Made by a program: the position numbers and the translations under genes
The notes under the pieces: model-generated
The model's database searches: none
What the model was told of the DNA's origin: nothing
Seen by the model: only the letters and a program-made list of their open reading frames with translations
Shown: one piece after another, positions 1 through 6,997 of the stretch
Layout: every line of letters starts with the position of its first letter
Position numbering within the stretch: the first letter of the stretch is position 1
Source: an uncultured Bacteroidales bacterium
GTDB lineage: Bacteria > Bacteroidota > Bacteroidia > Bacteroidales > Bacteroidaceae
Length of the DNA: 41,604 nucleotides
Direction: 5' to 3'
Assembly (NCBI GenBank): GCA_902778265.1
Contig: CACYXI010000016.1
Span: 1-41,604, forward strand

Positions 1-51
1 AGCCTCAAGAATCTTGTAGCTGCAGCCGCTATCCTGCGCAAGGAAGAATAA
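1..51 (+). CDS. C-terminal end of an unidentified protein (partial)
   Basis: The first frame reads 16 residues ending in ILRKEE and then TAA at 49-51; the gene begins outside the window. The other two plus frames are interrupted or read less like protein. A helical, Ala-rich end is all that can be seen, so no function is assigned. A hairpin follows at 70-98. Confidence 0.5.
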   Translation, partial: SLKNLVAAAAILRKEE

Positions 52-69
52 TCTGTCAATAATCAATTC

Positions 70-98
70 ATCCCGGAAGTATCAAAAACTTTCGGGAT
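70..98 (+). terminator. Stem-loop after the partial first gene
   Basis: Arms 70-80 and 88-98 pair over 11 bp with one G-T wobble around a 7-base loop, 18 bases after the stop codon. There is no clear T-run behind it, so termination is inferred from position and stem only. Confidence 0.45.
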
Positions 99-153
99 GG
101 ATTGTGTCTGTACATATTAGACGAAAGAACTTTTTCACTATTTCCCGAATTTC

Positions 154-185
154 CTTGGAGGTCTCATGAATATTGTGTATCTTTG
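154..185 (+). promoter_or_regulatory. Bacteroidota-type promoter of the SGNH esterase gene
   Basis: TATCTTTG at 178-185 matches the -7 consensus TAnnTTTG, and a TTG lies about 20 bases upstream (155-157). Transcription would begin near 190. This places the ATG at 166 upstream of the transcript and supports the start at 208. Confidence 0.65.
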
Positions 186-207
186 CATATCTAAACTAAA
201 ACCGACT

Positions 208-1887
208 ATGTATAAGAAACTATTCATAATACTCGCGACATCGTTTTTCTGGTCTTCATTGCCAATACACTCTAAGGTATTTAGCACTCCGGCTCCCTCC
301 CTACGGGGGAGGGCGGGGGGAGAGGCCACTCACCCTTGGTCCGGCAAGCGCGTCGCCTATTTCGGCGACTCCATAACCGACCCTCGCAATAAGGCTTCAA
401 AGAAGAAATATTGGACTTTCCTTCAGGAATGGCTCGGCATAACGCCATACGTCTATGCCCGAAGCGGGCGTATGTGGGACGACATTCCACGTCAAGCAGA
501 GGAGTGCATGAAAGAGCATGGGGATTCCGTGGATGCAATCATCATCTTCATGGGTACAAACGACTATAACAACGGCGTAAAGATAGGTGAATGGTACACG
601 GAGAAAGAGGAGGAGGTGATGTATGGTCATGGACAGCCAAAGACGATGACCAAGCGTAAGCGTCAGTATCTCTGCATGGATAAGGACACATACCGCGGAC
701 GTATCAATATCGCTCTCGACAAGGTGAAGCGTATGTACCCCGACAAGCAGATTGTGCTTCTCACGCCTATCCATCGCCAGAATTTCCATGCCAACGACAA
801 GAACTGGCAATGCTCCGAGGACTACACCAACCAATGCGGCATCTATCTCAAGGAATATGTTGATGCCGTAAAGGAGGCGTCCAACATCTGGGCTGTGCCT
901 GTCATTGATATGAATGCCCTCTGCGGTCTCTACCCTATGGCTGACGAATATGCCAAGTTCTTCAAGGATGCAGAGACCGACCGCCTTCACCCTAACGACC
1001 TCGGTCATGAGCGAATGGCAAAGACCTTGATGTACCAGTTGCTCGCCCTTCCCGTTTTTGATACCCAAAAGAAGGCTTCTGTCTTTGGCAAGATATACCA
1101 TAACCGCATGGATGACCTCACATGGGAAAACGAGTGGTGCGCCTATCGCATGTATGGTCCTGCCGTTCAAAAATCCGGTCAGAAACTGTTCGGATATGAT
1201 ATCTGGGTAAAGAACACACATGATACTATCGTTGACCTCCGCTACCGTCTTCACATGCCACCTAAGGGCGTGAAGATGAAGTCTTTCCACGAGGACTGGG
1301 GCAACGGTATGGACTGCTATGCCGTAGGTGCAAGTCTCGGTTGCTGTACTGCCGCCTTGCTCGACACAGACGGCAAGATAATCTTCCCTTGGAGCTGGGA
1401 GAAATGCGAGTTTATGGAGCAGACGCCAGAACGATTGAAGATGCACGTCACCCTAAAGCCTGTTGACTACAAGCTCCAGAATGGTGATTCCATTCACTAT
1501 ACCGAGCACAGAATAATAACAGTTGAGAAGGGAAAACGCTTCAACACCTGCGAGATATGGTATGAAGGTCTTGACCGCAAGATGCAGATTGCCGTTGGTA
1601 TCGTGGTGCATAAGGAGAACACCAAAGTCTATGCCGACAAGAAGCACCACTACATAGCCTACGAGGACTACCAAGACCCTACTATGGTGAAGAAAGACGG
1701 CTCAGATGGCATTATCTACATAGGAGCCAAGTGTCCTGAGGCAACAAAGTTCAAGCACGAGCAAGACCATCTCCTTGCTATCGCCACACTTGATCCCGGA
1801 CAGCACTACACCTATCAATTTGCTGCCGCATGGAGCAAGTTCGATGTGCATAGCCTTGAGGAGTGGAAACGCATCCTTGAGGAATAG
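208..1887 (+). CDS. Secreted SGNH/GDSL esterase fused to a DUF4861 domain
   Basis: Predicted secreted carbohydrate esterase of 559 residues. The start at 208 is chosen because the promoter overlaps the upstream ATG at 166 and because it begins a hydrophobic signal peptide (residues 1-22). SGNH blocks are visible: GDSIT at 53-57 with the nucleophile Ser55, GTNDYNN (block III), and DRLHPNDLGH carrying the catalytic Asp and His. From about residue 300 to the end the sequence resembles DUF4861 (WENEWCAYRMYGP, a DWGNGMDCYAVG segment, a C-terminal AAWSKF). DUF4861 proteins of Bacteroidota often occur near pectin-degrading genes, so deacetylation of pectin or another plant glycan is a reasonable inference; the substrate is not proven. 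A 39-bp dispersed repeat is read in frame at residues 28-40, between signal peptide and catalytic domain. Confidence 0.85.
   Translation: MYKKLFIILATSFFWSSLPIHSKVFSTPAPSLRGRAGGEATHPWSGKRVAYFGDSITDPRNKASKKKYWTFLQEWLGITPYVYARSGRMWDDIPRQAEECMKEHGDSVDAIIIFMGTNDYNNGVKIGEWYTEKEEEVMYGHGQPKTMTKRKRQYLCMDKDTYRGRINIALDKVKRMYPDKQIVLLTPIHRQNFHANDKNWQCSEDYTNQCGIYLKEYVDAVKEASNIWAVPVIDMNALCGLYPMADEYAKFFKDAETDRLHPNDLGHERMAKTLMYQLLALPVFDTQKKASVFGKIYHNRMDDLTWENEWCAYRMYGPAVQKSGQKLFGYDIWVKNTHDTIVDLRYRLHMPPKGVKMKSFHEDWGNGMDCYAVGASLGCCTAALLDTDGKIIFPWSWEKCEFMEQTPERLKMHVTLKPVDYKLQNGDSIHYTEHRIITVEKGKRFNTCEIWYEGLDRKMQIAVGIVVHKENTKVYADKKHHYIAYEDYQDPTMVKKDGSDGIIYIGAKCPEATKFKHEQDHLLAIATLDPGQHYTYQFAAAWSKFDVHSLEEWKRILEE
289..327 (+). 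repeat. 39-bp GC-rich repeat, copy 1, inside a reading frame
   Basis: Identical over all 39 bases to copies at 36184-36222 (reverse), 36290-36328 and 40293-40331. It begins CCGGCTCCCTCCCTACGGGG and ends GAGAGGCC. The length is 13 codons, so it adds 13 residues (about 28-40 of the SGNH esterase) without shifting the frame. The other three copies are intergenic. Confidence 0.95.
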
Positions 1888-1969
1888 GGATTACGTTAAT
1901 GTTTTCAACGCAAAGGCGCAGAGACGCAGAGTTTTTTCGAACACGAAATGCACGAAACAAACGAAAAAA

Positions 1970-2072
1970 ATTAATGCGAAATTAATGTGACATTCGTGAT
2001 AATTAATGTTTTCTTCACAATGTGAAAACATATAATACCGCATTAATAACACATTAATATCGCATTAATTAT
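1970..2072. repeat. ATTAAT array, 11-bp register, inverted arms (copy 1)
   Basis: Left arm units attaatgcgaa (1970-1980) and attaatgtgac (1981-1991) are spaced exactly 11 bp. The right arm has gcattaataac (2040), acattaatatc (2051) and gcattaattat (2062), again 11 bp apart and in the opposite orientation. Close relatives lie at 6871-6962 and 26574-26701, with a right-arm-only piece near 3541-3570. Confidence 0.85.
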
Positions 2073-2077
2073 TAATT

Positions 2078-2158
2078 GACCACAGATATTCAGGATCTAA
2101 GAGATTTTAATTACGAGCGCAAGCGGGTAAATCCCTTCAATCTGTGAGATCTGTGGTC
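2078..2158. repeat. Palindromic 'gaccacagat' element, copy 1
   Basis: It opens with gaccacagat and closes with atctgtggtc; the interior carries 'cgagcgcaagcg'. A second copy in the opposite orientation lies at 6568-6646. It is about 80 bp with no coding potential and resembles a non-autonomous palindromic intergenic element. Confidence 0.8.
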
Positions 2159-2205
2159 AATATAAAGATTTCGTTTATTCCGTGTCTTCCGTGTTCGAAA
2201 AAACT

Positions 2206-2278
2206 CAGCATCTCTGTGTCTTTGCGTTCTAAAATATAATTTTTGGAATAAATTTTCTGGTCATCGTCGCTAATTTTT
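2206..2278. repeat. Composite repeat with 'ctggtcatcgtcgc' core, copy a
   Basis: It contains 'ctgtgtctttgcgtt' followed by 'ggaataaattttctggtcat'. Related copies are at 2790-2893 (reverse), 26700-26805 and 32141-32246 (reverse), where the element also carries a 'gcaccgcaaggtgc' hairpin at one end. Confidence 0.8.
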
Positions 2279-2356
2279 GTTCAAAAATCAAGTAACGGAG
2301 TTGCATTTATTATATTTTTTTCGTTTATTCCATGTCCTCCGTGTTCAGAAAAATGA

Positions 2357-2652
2357 GGTGTAATAGTTGGTGTAATACTATTTTTCAAAAAGTTTTTAAC
2401 GCCGAGTATTACACCTTTGCGGTTTTGAGTGTATTAAATGTTTGAGTATCAATTTGTTTACTTTGGTGTAATACCCCCGAAAGTATTACACCAGTATTAC
2501 ACCAAATAGCCCGAAATGGTGTAATACTTTCAAGGGTATTACACCAAGAATAACTCGTTGATAATCAGCAAAAAATATTGCACATAACATCAAAAGGTGT
2601 AATACCCCCTATAAAAACTTTTTTATTTTTTTCTTTGCAAGGATATTACACC
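2357..2652. repeat. Cluster of ten GGTGTAATAC motifs in both orientations
   Basis: Forward copies start at 2357 (9 of 10 bases), 2369, 2465, 2518 and 2596; reverse copies GTATTACACC start at 2406, 2483, 2494, 2536 and 2644 (the last one 9 of 10). Two pairs form perfect 11-bp stems with 8-base loops (2464-2493 and 2517-2546), and 2494-2527 is also a perfect inverted repeat, so alternative pairings compete. Copies 2483 and 2494 are in tandem at 11 bp. No gene overlaps. Confidence 0.92.
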
Positions 2653-2660
2653 AACCTATT

Positions 2661-2781
2661 ACATCCGCTCGTCCTTCGCTCTTCCTTCGCTATAAGTCCG
2701 CTCCAAAGTCGGTGAAAGTCCGTTCCATAGGATGGGAGAGAAATGGGATTTGCATGGGATTTGGTAGGGATTTGCAATGGA
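2661..2781. repeat. Eleven consecutive degenerate 11-bp units
   Basis: Cut every 11 bases from 2661, the sequence gives acatccgctcg, tccttcgctct, tccttcgctat, aagtccgctcc, aaagtcggtga, aagtccgttcc, ataggatggga, gagaaatggga, tttgcatggga, tttggtaggga, tttgcaatgga. The first half is rich in TCC and the second half in GGA, so the array is a degenerate inverted repeat. Confidence 0.8.
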
Positions 2782-2789
2782 ATCACAAA

Positions 2790-2893
2790 CGCACCTTGCG
2801 GTGCTTGGGGCTTTCAAGAAAATTTGCGACGATGACCAGAAAATTTATTCCAAAAAATTAATAATTTAAACGCAGAGACGCAGAGAATTTTTT
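2790..2893. repeat. Composite repeat, copy b (reverse)
   Basis: It carries 'gcaccttgcggtgc', then 'gcgacgatgaccagaaaatt', then 'aaacgcagagacgcagag'. This is the reverse order and orientation of the copy at 26700-26805. Confidence 0.8.
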
Positions 2894-3062
2894 GAACACG
2901 GAAAACACGGAAGACACGGATTTTTCCCTTTTTTCGTCGAGTTCACGTTAAATTAACGTGAATTCGATGTACGGGGTAAACCTGCATTTTGTTCAATACA
3001 AACGTGCGGAGGGAGAAAATTCGATTTGGCGCCGTTCTTGGTAGGTAGTAAATCCAATATAA

Positions 3063-3161
3063 ATACCTTTAAAATCCCATAAAGATACCATTATATTACC
3101 ATAGTTTATGGTATTATTATGGTATTATAATGGTAATATAATGGTATTATAATGGTATTAT
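3063..3161. repeat. AT-rich 11-bp array, nine units with inverted arms
   Basis: Units read atacctttaaa, atcccataaag, ataccattata, ttaccatagtt on one strand, then tatggtattat twice, aatggtaatat, and aatggtattat twice. All follow without gaps in an 11-bp register, and the unit core (ATACCAT / ATGGTAT) reverses orientation at about 3107. Because 11 is not a multiple of 3, it is not coding. Confidence 0.92.
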
Positions 3162-3238
3162 CAACGGAGGAAAAGCAATGTTAAGAGGGATTCTCAACGA
3201 GATGAAGATGATTTAACGTGAGTTCGATGAAAACAGGA

Positions 3239-3445
3239 CTGCGAGGGCTGAAAGCCCGCCACTTAAAAGGGCAGTCCGATAGGGCTGTTATATTTGTCGA
3301 TATAGGGGGAAAGAGGTCTGTAGGACCGACACCTAAAGTCTCAGTTTTCAGGTGTCGCACTTTCAGCGCTCCTTTAATCACACATCTACCGAATAACAGC
3401 CCTATCGGACTGCCCTTTTAAGTGGCGGGCTTTCAGCCCTCGCAG
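3239..3445. repeat. 207-bp palindromic element with 53-bp perfect arms
   Basis: Arms 3239-3291 and 3393-3445 are exact reverse complements beginning CTGCGAGGGCTGAAAGCCCG. The 101-bp centre contains a further hairpin (gacacct ... aggtgtc). It is flanked by the recurring motif 'aacgtgagttcgatga' (3216) and 'ttcacgtt' (3448). The centre resembles the 'ggcacct...aggtgcc' repeat at 22741-22790. Confidence 0.93.
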
Positions 3446-3713
3446 CCTTCACGTTATTAACCTCAAAACCTGCAACTTGAGTCATGCGAAAGATTATTGT
3501 CTGTTCAGCATCGGAGATGCGTTTGTTTTCGTCGAACTCACGTTAATACCACATTAATCTCGCATTAATTTCCGTTTCTTCCCTTCAAAATACCTCTCTC
3601 TGCGTTTGAAAGCCTTTGAGCGACAATACTATCTAAAAACTCTCCCCTCGGGGAGATGGAGGGGGCCTCTCCCTAAGAAAAATAAGGCAAGAATTATTTT
3701 TTTTGAGCATCTC

Positions 3714-3745
3714 TTTGGACGAATCAGAAAATTTAGTTAATTTTG
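3714..3745 (+). promoter_or_regulatory. Promoter of the first BspA-like gene
   Basis: TTTG at 3714-3717, a 20-base gap, then TAATTTTG at 3738-3745: a full match to the Bacteroidota -33/-7 consensus. It excludes the TTG at 3743 as a start and supports the ATG at 3791. Confidence 0.8.
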
Positions 3746-3790
3746 CATCCAAATAGACTAAACGTAAGTAAGATACAAAAAAAAATAAAG

Positions 3791-6070
3791 ATGGTAAAAA
3801 AATCACAAACAAAGAAACTGATGTTTTCTAAAACGGCAATGATGCTGTTATTCGTGTTGCTCACCTCAGCTACGGCGTGGGCAGAGAAAGGCGATGTAGT
3901 AGCCACAGGCACGTGTGGCGATAACCTCACATGGACGCTTACCGAGAATGGTGAGGCTGATTTCACTTATAATAGCAGGACCTATACCCCTCTCACCCTG
4001 ACAATTACAGGTACAGGTGCAATGACGGACTATGCTGCTTCCGGCGATACTCCTTGGTGGAGCAATAGTAATGCCATTACTCACCTCGAACTACCTGAGG
4101 GACTGACTCATGTCGGTAACCGCGCTTTCTTCTTGAATTCCTTTATCCAGAGCGTAACTCTCCCTGTCAGCGTCACCAGTATTGGTGAAAGTGCTTTTGT
4201 GAGCGTGGGAAGTCATACTTCTAAAGGCTGTACCTTTACCGCAGCCAAGGGTAGCAAACTCACATCCATTGCCACCGATGCATTCAGGTCTTTCAGCGGT
4301 AACGTAGATCTGCGTAACTGCACCAGCCTTACCACCATTGGTGAGAAGGTGTTTGAGGAATACAGGAAGAATACCGTATATCTGCCTATCAGCATAAGGA
4401 CTATCAAGAAGGATGCATTCTATAGCGGAATTATCTCCTACAAACCTACGGTCAGGGTTTCTTATAAAAATAGTGTCCTATATGTCAACGGTGCATTCAA
4501 GGCTTTCAGCACTAAGGCAATGAATACGGTAATCACCTCTTTTCTCAACTTAAAGAAAAAAAGTAGCGATGCCGTTAGCATCTGCCAGATATTCCCTGAT
4601 GAAATTAAGCTGGCATTTGACGAATCCGACCATTCCTTCGTTATTGCCAATGAGCAGGATTTCACGAATATGAGAGGTTATTATTCTCAGTCAATCAATA
4701 CATACCAGAGCTGCGAGGGAATCAAGTTCAAAATGATTAATGACCTCGATTTAAGCAATATTTCTTTTAGCCCAATTGGAATACTACACTCTTTTGTTGG
4801 TCATTTTGATGGCCAGGGACATACTATCAGCGGTCTCTATTTTGCAGATTCCAGTAACTATTATGGACTCTTTGGTTGTGTAGATGGTGCCAATACTATT
4901 ATTGAGAATGTAACACTCATTAACCCTGTGTTCAAACATAGTAGTTATAATCGTTCTACTTTTGCTGGCGGTATCGTTGGAGAATTTTATAAGGGCACGA
5001 TACGAAATTGCAACGTAGTGGGTGGAAGCCTTAGTAATGTCGGGCGTGCCGGCGGTATAGTTGGATATGCTTGTGGAAACGGGACGAAGTCTATCATCAA
5101 TTGCACCGTGGTCGGCACCACGATCAATGGTGAACTGAGCGGCTGTGTCGTTGGTTACATTGGCTCTGAAGCTTCGACGACTATTAGCAACTGCCTCTAT
5201 GATGTTGACTCAAACGAGAAAATCTGCTCTTCCCGGTTTACCAACGGTGGCGGCAACACGCCTCTCTATCGCCTGAACCTCGGCTCTGGAGTTACATCTG
5301 ATGCCCTTACCTACGGCAACTATAACGTGGCTACCCAGCGCAGTATCATAAAGCTTGAAGCAAATAATCGTGATGGATATGAGTTCGGTGGTTTCAATAG
5401 CGATGATGTTACTATTGAGAATGGACAGTTCACTATGCCAGATAAGAGCGTGAGCGTTACGGCTAAGTGGGAGGCTAAGAATGAGATCAGCCTAAAGGCA
5501 AGTATGATAGACGGTCTTTGCTGGAGCACTTTCTATTGTGGCGATGCAGGTTATCGTATTGCGGATGGCGAGGAGGCTTGTGCCTATACCGCTACTGTGA
5601 GCGATGACAAGATTATCCTTCACATGCTTGGCAGGGTGATTCCTAAGGGTACGGCTGTGATTATCGTTGGTGAGGATAACAGCATCAGCATGACTCGTGA
5701 TGATGCCTCTGCTGCCGAGTATAGCGCAGTTAACGACCTTAAGGGCGTGGATCTGCCAACGGCTCGCACTTCCCTCACTTCTAACGACAGCTATAGGCTC
5801 TATATGCTTAGCAACAAGAACAATAACTTCGGCTTCCACAGCTTCGCTGCAGCCAATGTTCCTGCTCGCAAGGCTTTCTTCACCGTTCCTGCATCGGCTA
5901 ATGCCCGCTCATTCTCTATGGTGTTTGATGAGGAGGCTACCGCTATTCGCCAGCTCCGAAAGACAGTTGCCGAGTCACCTGTTTACGACCTTAACGGCCG
6001 TGTGGTTCGCGGTAATAACCTCAAGCCGGGTGTTTACATTAAGGGCGGAAAGAAAGTGGTGATTAAATAG
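3791..6070 (+). CDS. BspA-like leucine-rich surface protein with GLUG repeats
   Basis: Predicted exported adhesin-like protein of 759 residues. A Lys-rich start and hydrophobic stretch ending near AWA form the signal peptide (about 1-31). Treponema/BspA-type leucine-rich repeats follow (ITHLELPEGLTHVGNRAF, VTLPVSVTSIGESAF). Around residues 300-480 are GLUG-like repeats (GHFDGQGHTISGLYF, FAGGIVGEF, AGGIVGYA), then an InlB-type B repeat (GYEFGGFNSDDVTIENG ... MPDKSVSVTAKWEA). It ends in a short tail, YDLNGRVV...GVYIKGGKKVVIK, shared with three other secreted proteins here. BspA relatives bind host or matrix proteins; the ligand here is unknown. The small acidic gene at 6159 follows on the same strand. 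Confidence 0.85.
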   Translation: MVKKSQTKKLMFSKTAMMLLFVLLTSATAWAEKGDVVATGTCGDNLTWTLTENGEADFTYNSRTYTPLTLTITGTGAMTDYAASGDTPWWSNSNAITHLELPEGLTHVGNRAFFLNSFIQSVTLPVSVTSIGESAFVSVGSHTSKGCTFTAAKGSKLTSIATDAFRSFSGNVDLRNCTSLTTIGEKVFEEYRKNTVYLPISIRTIKKDAFYSGIISYKPTVRVSYKNSVLYVNGAFKAFSTKAMNTVITSFLNLKKKSSDAVSICQIFPDEIKLAFDESDHSFVIANEQDFTNMRGYYSQSINTYQSCEGIKFKMINDLDLSNISFSPIGILHSFVGHFDGQGHTISGLYFADSSNYYGLFGCVDGANTIIENVTLINPVFKHSSYNRSTFAGGIVGEFYKGTIRNCNVVGGSLSNVGRAGGIVGYACGNGTKSIINCTVVGTTINGELSGCVVGYIGSEASTTISNCLYDVDSNEKICSSRFTNGGGNTPLYRLNLGSGVTSDALTYGNYNVATQRSIIKLEANNRDGYEFGGFNSDDVTIENGQFTMPDKSVSVTAKWEAKNEISLKASMIDGLCWSTFYCGDAGYRIADGEEACAYTATVSDDKIILHMLGRVIPKGTAVIIVGEDNSISMTRDDASAAEYSAVNDLKGVDLPTARTSLTSNDSYRLYMLSNKNNNFGFHSFAAANVPARKAFFTVPASANARSFSMVFDEEATAIRQLRKTVAESPVYDLNGRVVRGNNLKPGVYIKGGKKVVIK

Positions 6071-6158
6071 GACAAAGGTCAAAGGACAAAGGTCAAAGGC
6101 TCTATGCCCTTACCTCAAACTTTTGACCTTAGTCCTTAGACCTTAGACTTCAAAAAAT

Positions 6159-6323
6159 ATGAAAAAGAAATACATTAAACCAGGTGTTAGCGTTGAAAGG
6201 CTGATGAATAGCAACTATCTGCTCATAGGCAGTAGTAGTGATCCTTACGATCAGCATAACAGTAGTCCTATCCCGATATACCCGGGTGAGGATGATACAA
6301 TTGATGAGGATGATGTGATATAA
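6159..6323 (+). CDS. 54-residue acidic small protein downstream of the BspA-like gene
   Basis: It starts MKKKYIKPGVSVERL and ends in an acidic tail (EDDTIDEDDVI). It has no transmembrane segment or recognised domain. It lies 88 bases after the BspA-like stop, separated by a short repeat of 'aaaggtcaaaggac' type. The basic KK-Y-x-x-P-x-V opening and a hydrophobic L-L-x-G-S patch at 21-25 match the same-length protein at 27527-27691, which also follows a BspA-like gene. Many Bacteroidales encode small proteins with this kind of opening; their role is unknown to me. Confidence 0.7.
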   Translation: MKKKYIKPGVSVERLMNSNYLLIGSSSDPYDQHNSSPIPIYPGEDDTIDEDDVI

Positions 6324-6470
6324 TCCGTTTTACGCAGAGACGCGAAGTTTTTATCGAACACGGAATACACGAAAAGAACGAAAGTTTTTTGTGTGTTCCG
6401 TGTTTTTCGTGTTCAGAAAAAAAATAATTTTGTAGCGCGGAGAGCGAAGTTTTTTTGAAAAGAAAACGGA

Positions 6471-6550
6471 TTTATCCGATTTATCTGATAGCTACCGCAT
6501 AGTTGTTTGTGCGATTAATTTCAGATAAATCAGATAAATCCATTTCCATT
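6471..6550. repeat. Palindromic 'ggatttatccgatttatctg' element, copy 1
   Basis: Left arm 'ggatttatccgatttatctg' and right arm 'cagataaatcagataaatcc' are near reverse complements around a 'ctaccgcatagttg' centre. A diverged copy lies at about 13354-13436. Just upstream (6331-6420) is a copy of the 'cgcagagacgc ... gaacacggaa' motif family. Confidence 0.7.
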
Positions 6551-6567
6551 TTATTTTCTTTTTGGGA

Positions 6568-6646
6568 ACCACAGATCTCACAGATTGAAGGGATTATCTC
6601 GCTTGCGCTCGTGATTGAGATCCCTAAGATCCCGAATATCTGTGGT
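6568..6646. repeat. Palindromic 'accacagat' element, copy 2
   Basis: It opens accacagatct and closes atctgtggt, with 'cgcttgcgctcg' inside; it is the reverse orientation of 2078-2158. Confidence 0.8.
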
Positions 6647-6659
6647 TTTATATTTAGTC

Positions 6660-6834
6660 GGTAGAGCGCCCCGAAGGGGCAAAAGCACATAGCCCAGGGC
6701 AACGCCCTGTGGTATTAATACCCAATGGATTCATTCGCCCTGAAGGGGCAAAAGCTCTAACATAAAAATGCTTTTGCCCCTACAGGGCGAATATACTAAC
6801 TACCTTGTACCTAGGGCGATGCCCTAGGCTATGA
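6660..6834. repeat. 'gcgccctgaaggggcaaaagc' repeat block, copy 1
   Basis: It has two 'gaaggggcaaaagc' hairpin halves (6673 and 6742), 'gcttttgcccctacagggcg' at 6770, and the constant 'gaatatactaact' followed by a 'tagggcgatgccctag' hairpin. A shorter copy in the same orientation is at 8153-8255, so the pair flanks the TlpA-like gene. Confidence 0.85.
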
Positions 6835-6870
6835 GTTTGTTAGCCTTTCAGGCTGCCTGTCAATTAAAAA

Positions 6871-6962
6871 ATTAATGCGAAATTAATGTGACATTCGTGA
6901 TAATTAATGTTGGCTTCACGAAGTGAAAACGTATAATACCACATTAATCTCGCATTAATTTT
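6871..6962. repeat. ATTAAT array, copy 2
   Basis: attaatgcgaa (6871) and attaatgtgac (6882), then reverse units acattaatctc (6941) and gcattaattt (6952), keep the 11-bp register of the 1970-2072 copy, with the same 'attcgtgata' centre. Confidence 0.85.
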
Positions 6963-6997
6963 TTTCGTTTTTTCCGTGATTTTTGTGTTCAAAAAAT

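Larger units (their letters stand above)
1888..3713. other. 1.8 kb non-coding region filled with repeat families
   Basis: No credible gene is present; the few short open frames run through repeats. In order it holds: an 'aacgcaaaggcgcagagacgc' motif (about 1909-1930), an ATTAAT array (1970-2072), a palindromic 'accacagat' element (2078-2158), a composite repeat (2206-2278), the GGTGTAATAC cluster (2357-2652), an 11-bp array (2661-2781), a second composite repeat (2790-2893), an AT-rich 11-bp array (3063-3161), a 207-bp palindrome (3239-3445), an ATTAAT fragment (about 3541-3570) and a G/C-rich hairpin remnant (about 3639-3673). Confidence 0.8.

Noticed and set aside
166-207. Upstream ATG of the SGNH esterase frame
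   Set aside because: The promoter -7 element at 178-185 lies inside this stretch, so the ATG would not be on the transcript; the start at 208 also gives a better signal peptide.
397-1446. 349-codon minus-strand open frame
   Set aside because: It lies wholly antisense to the SGNH esterase, with no domain and no promoter; it is a shadow of the GC pattern of the real gene.
2357-2652. Replication origin iterons
   Set aside because: No DnaA-box or Rep gene nearby and units occur in both orientations; nothing supports an origin beyond repetition.
3218-3421. Small plus-strand ORF of 67 codons
   Set aside because: It runs through the 207-bp palindrome and ends inside it; a similar frame exists on the other strand because of the inverted arms.
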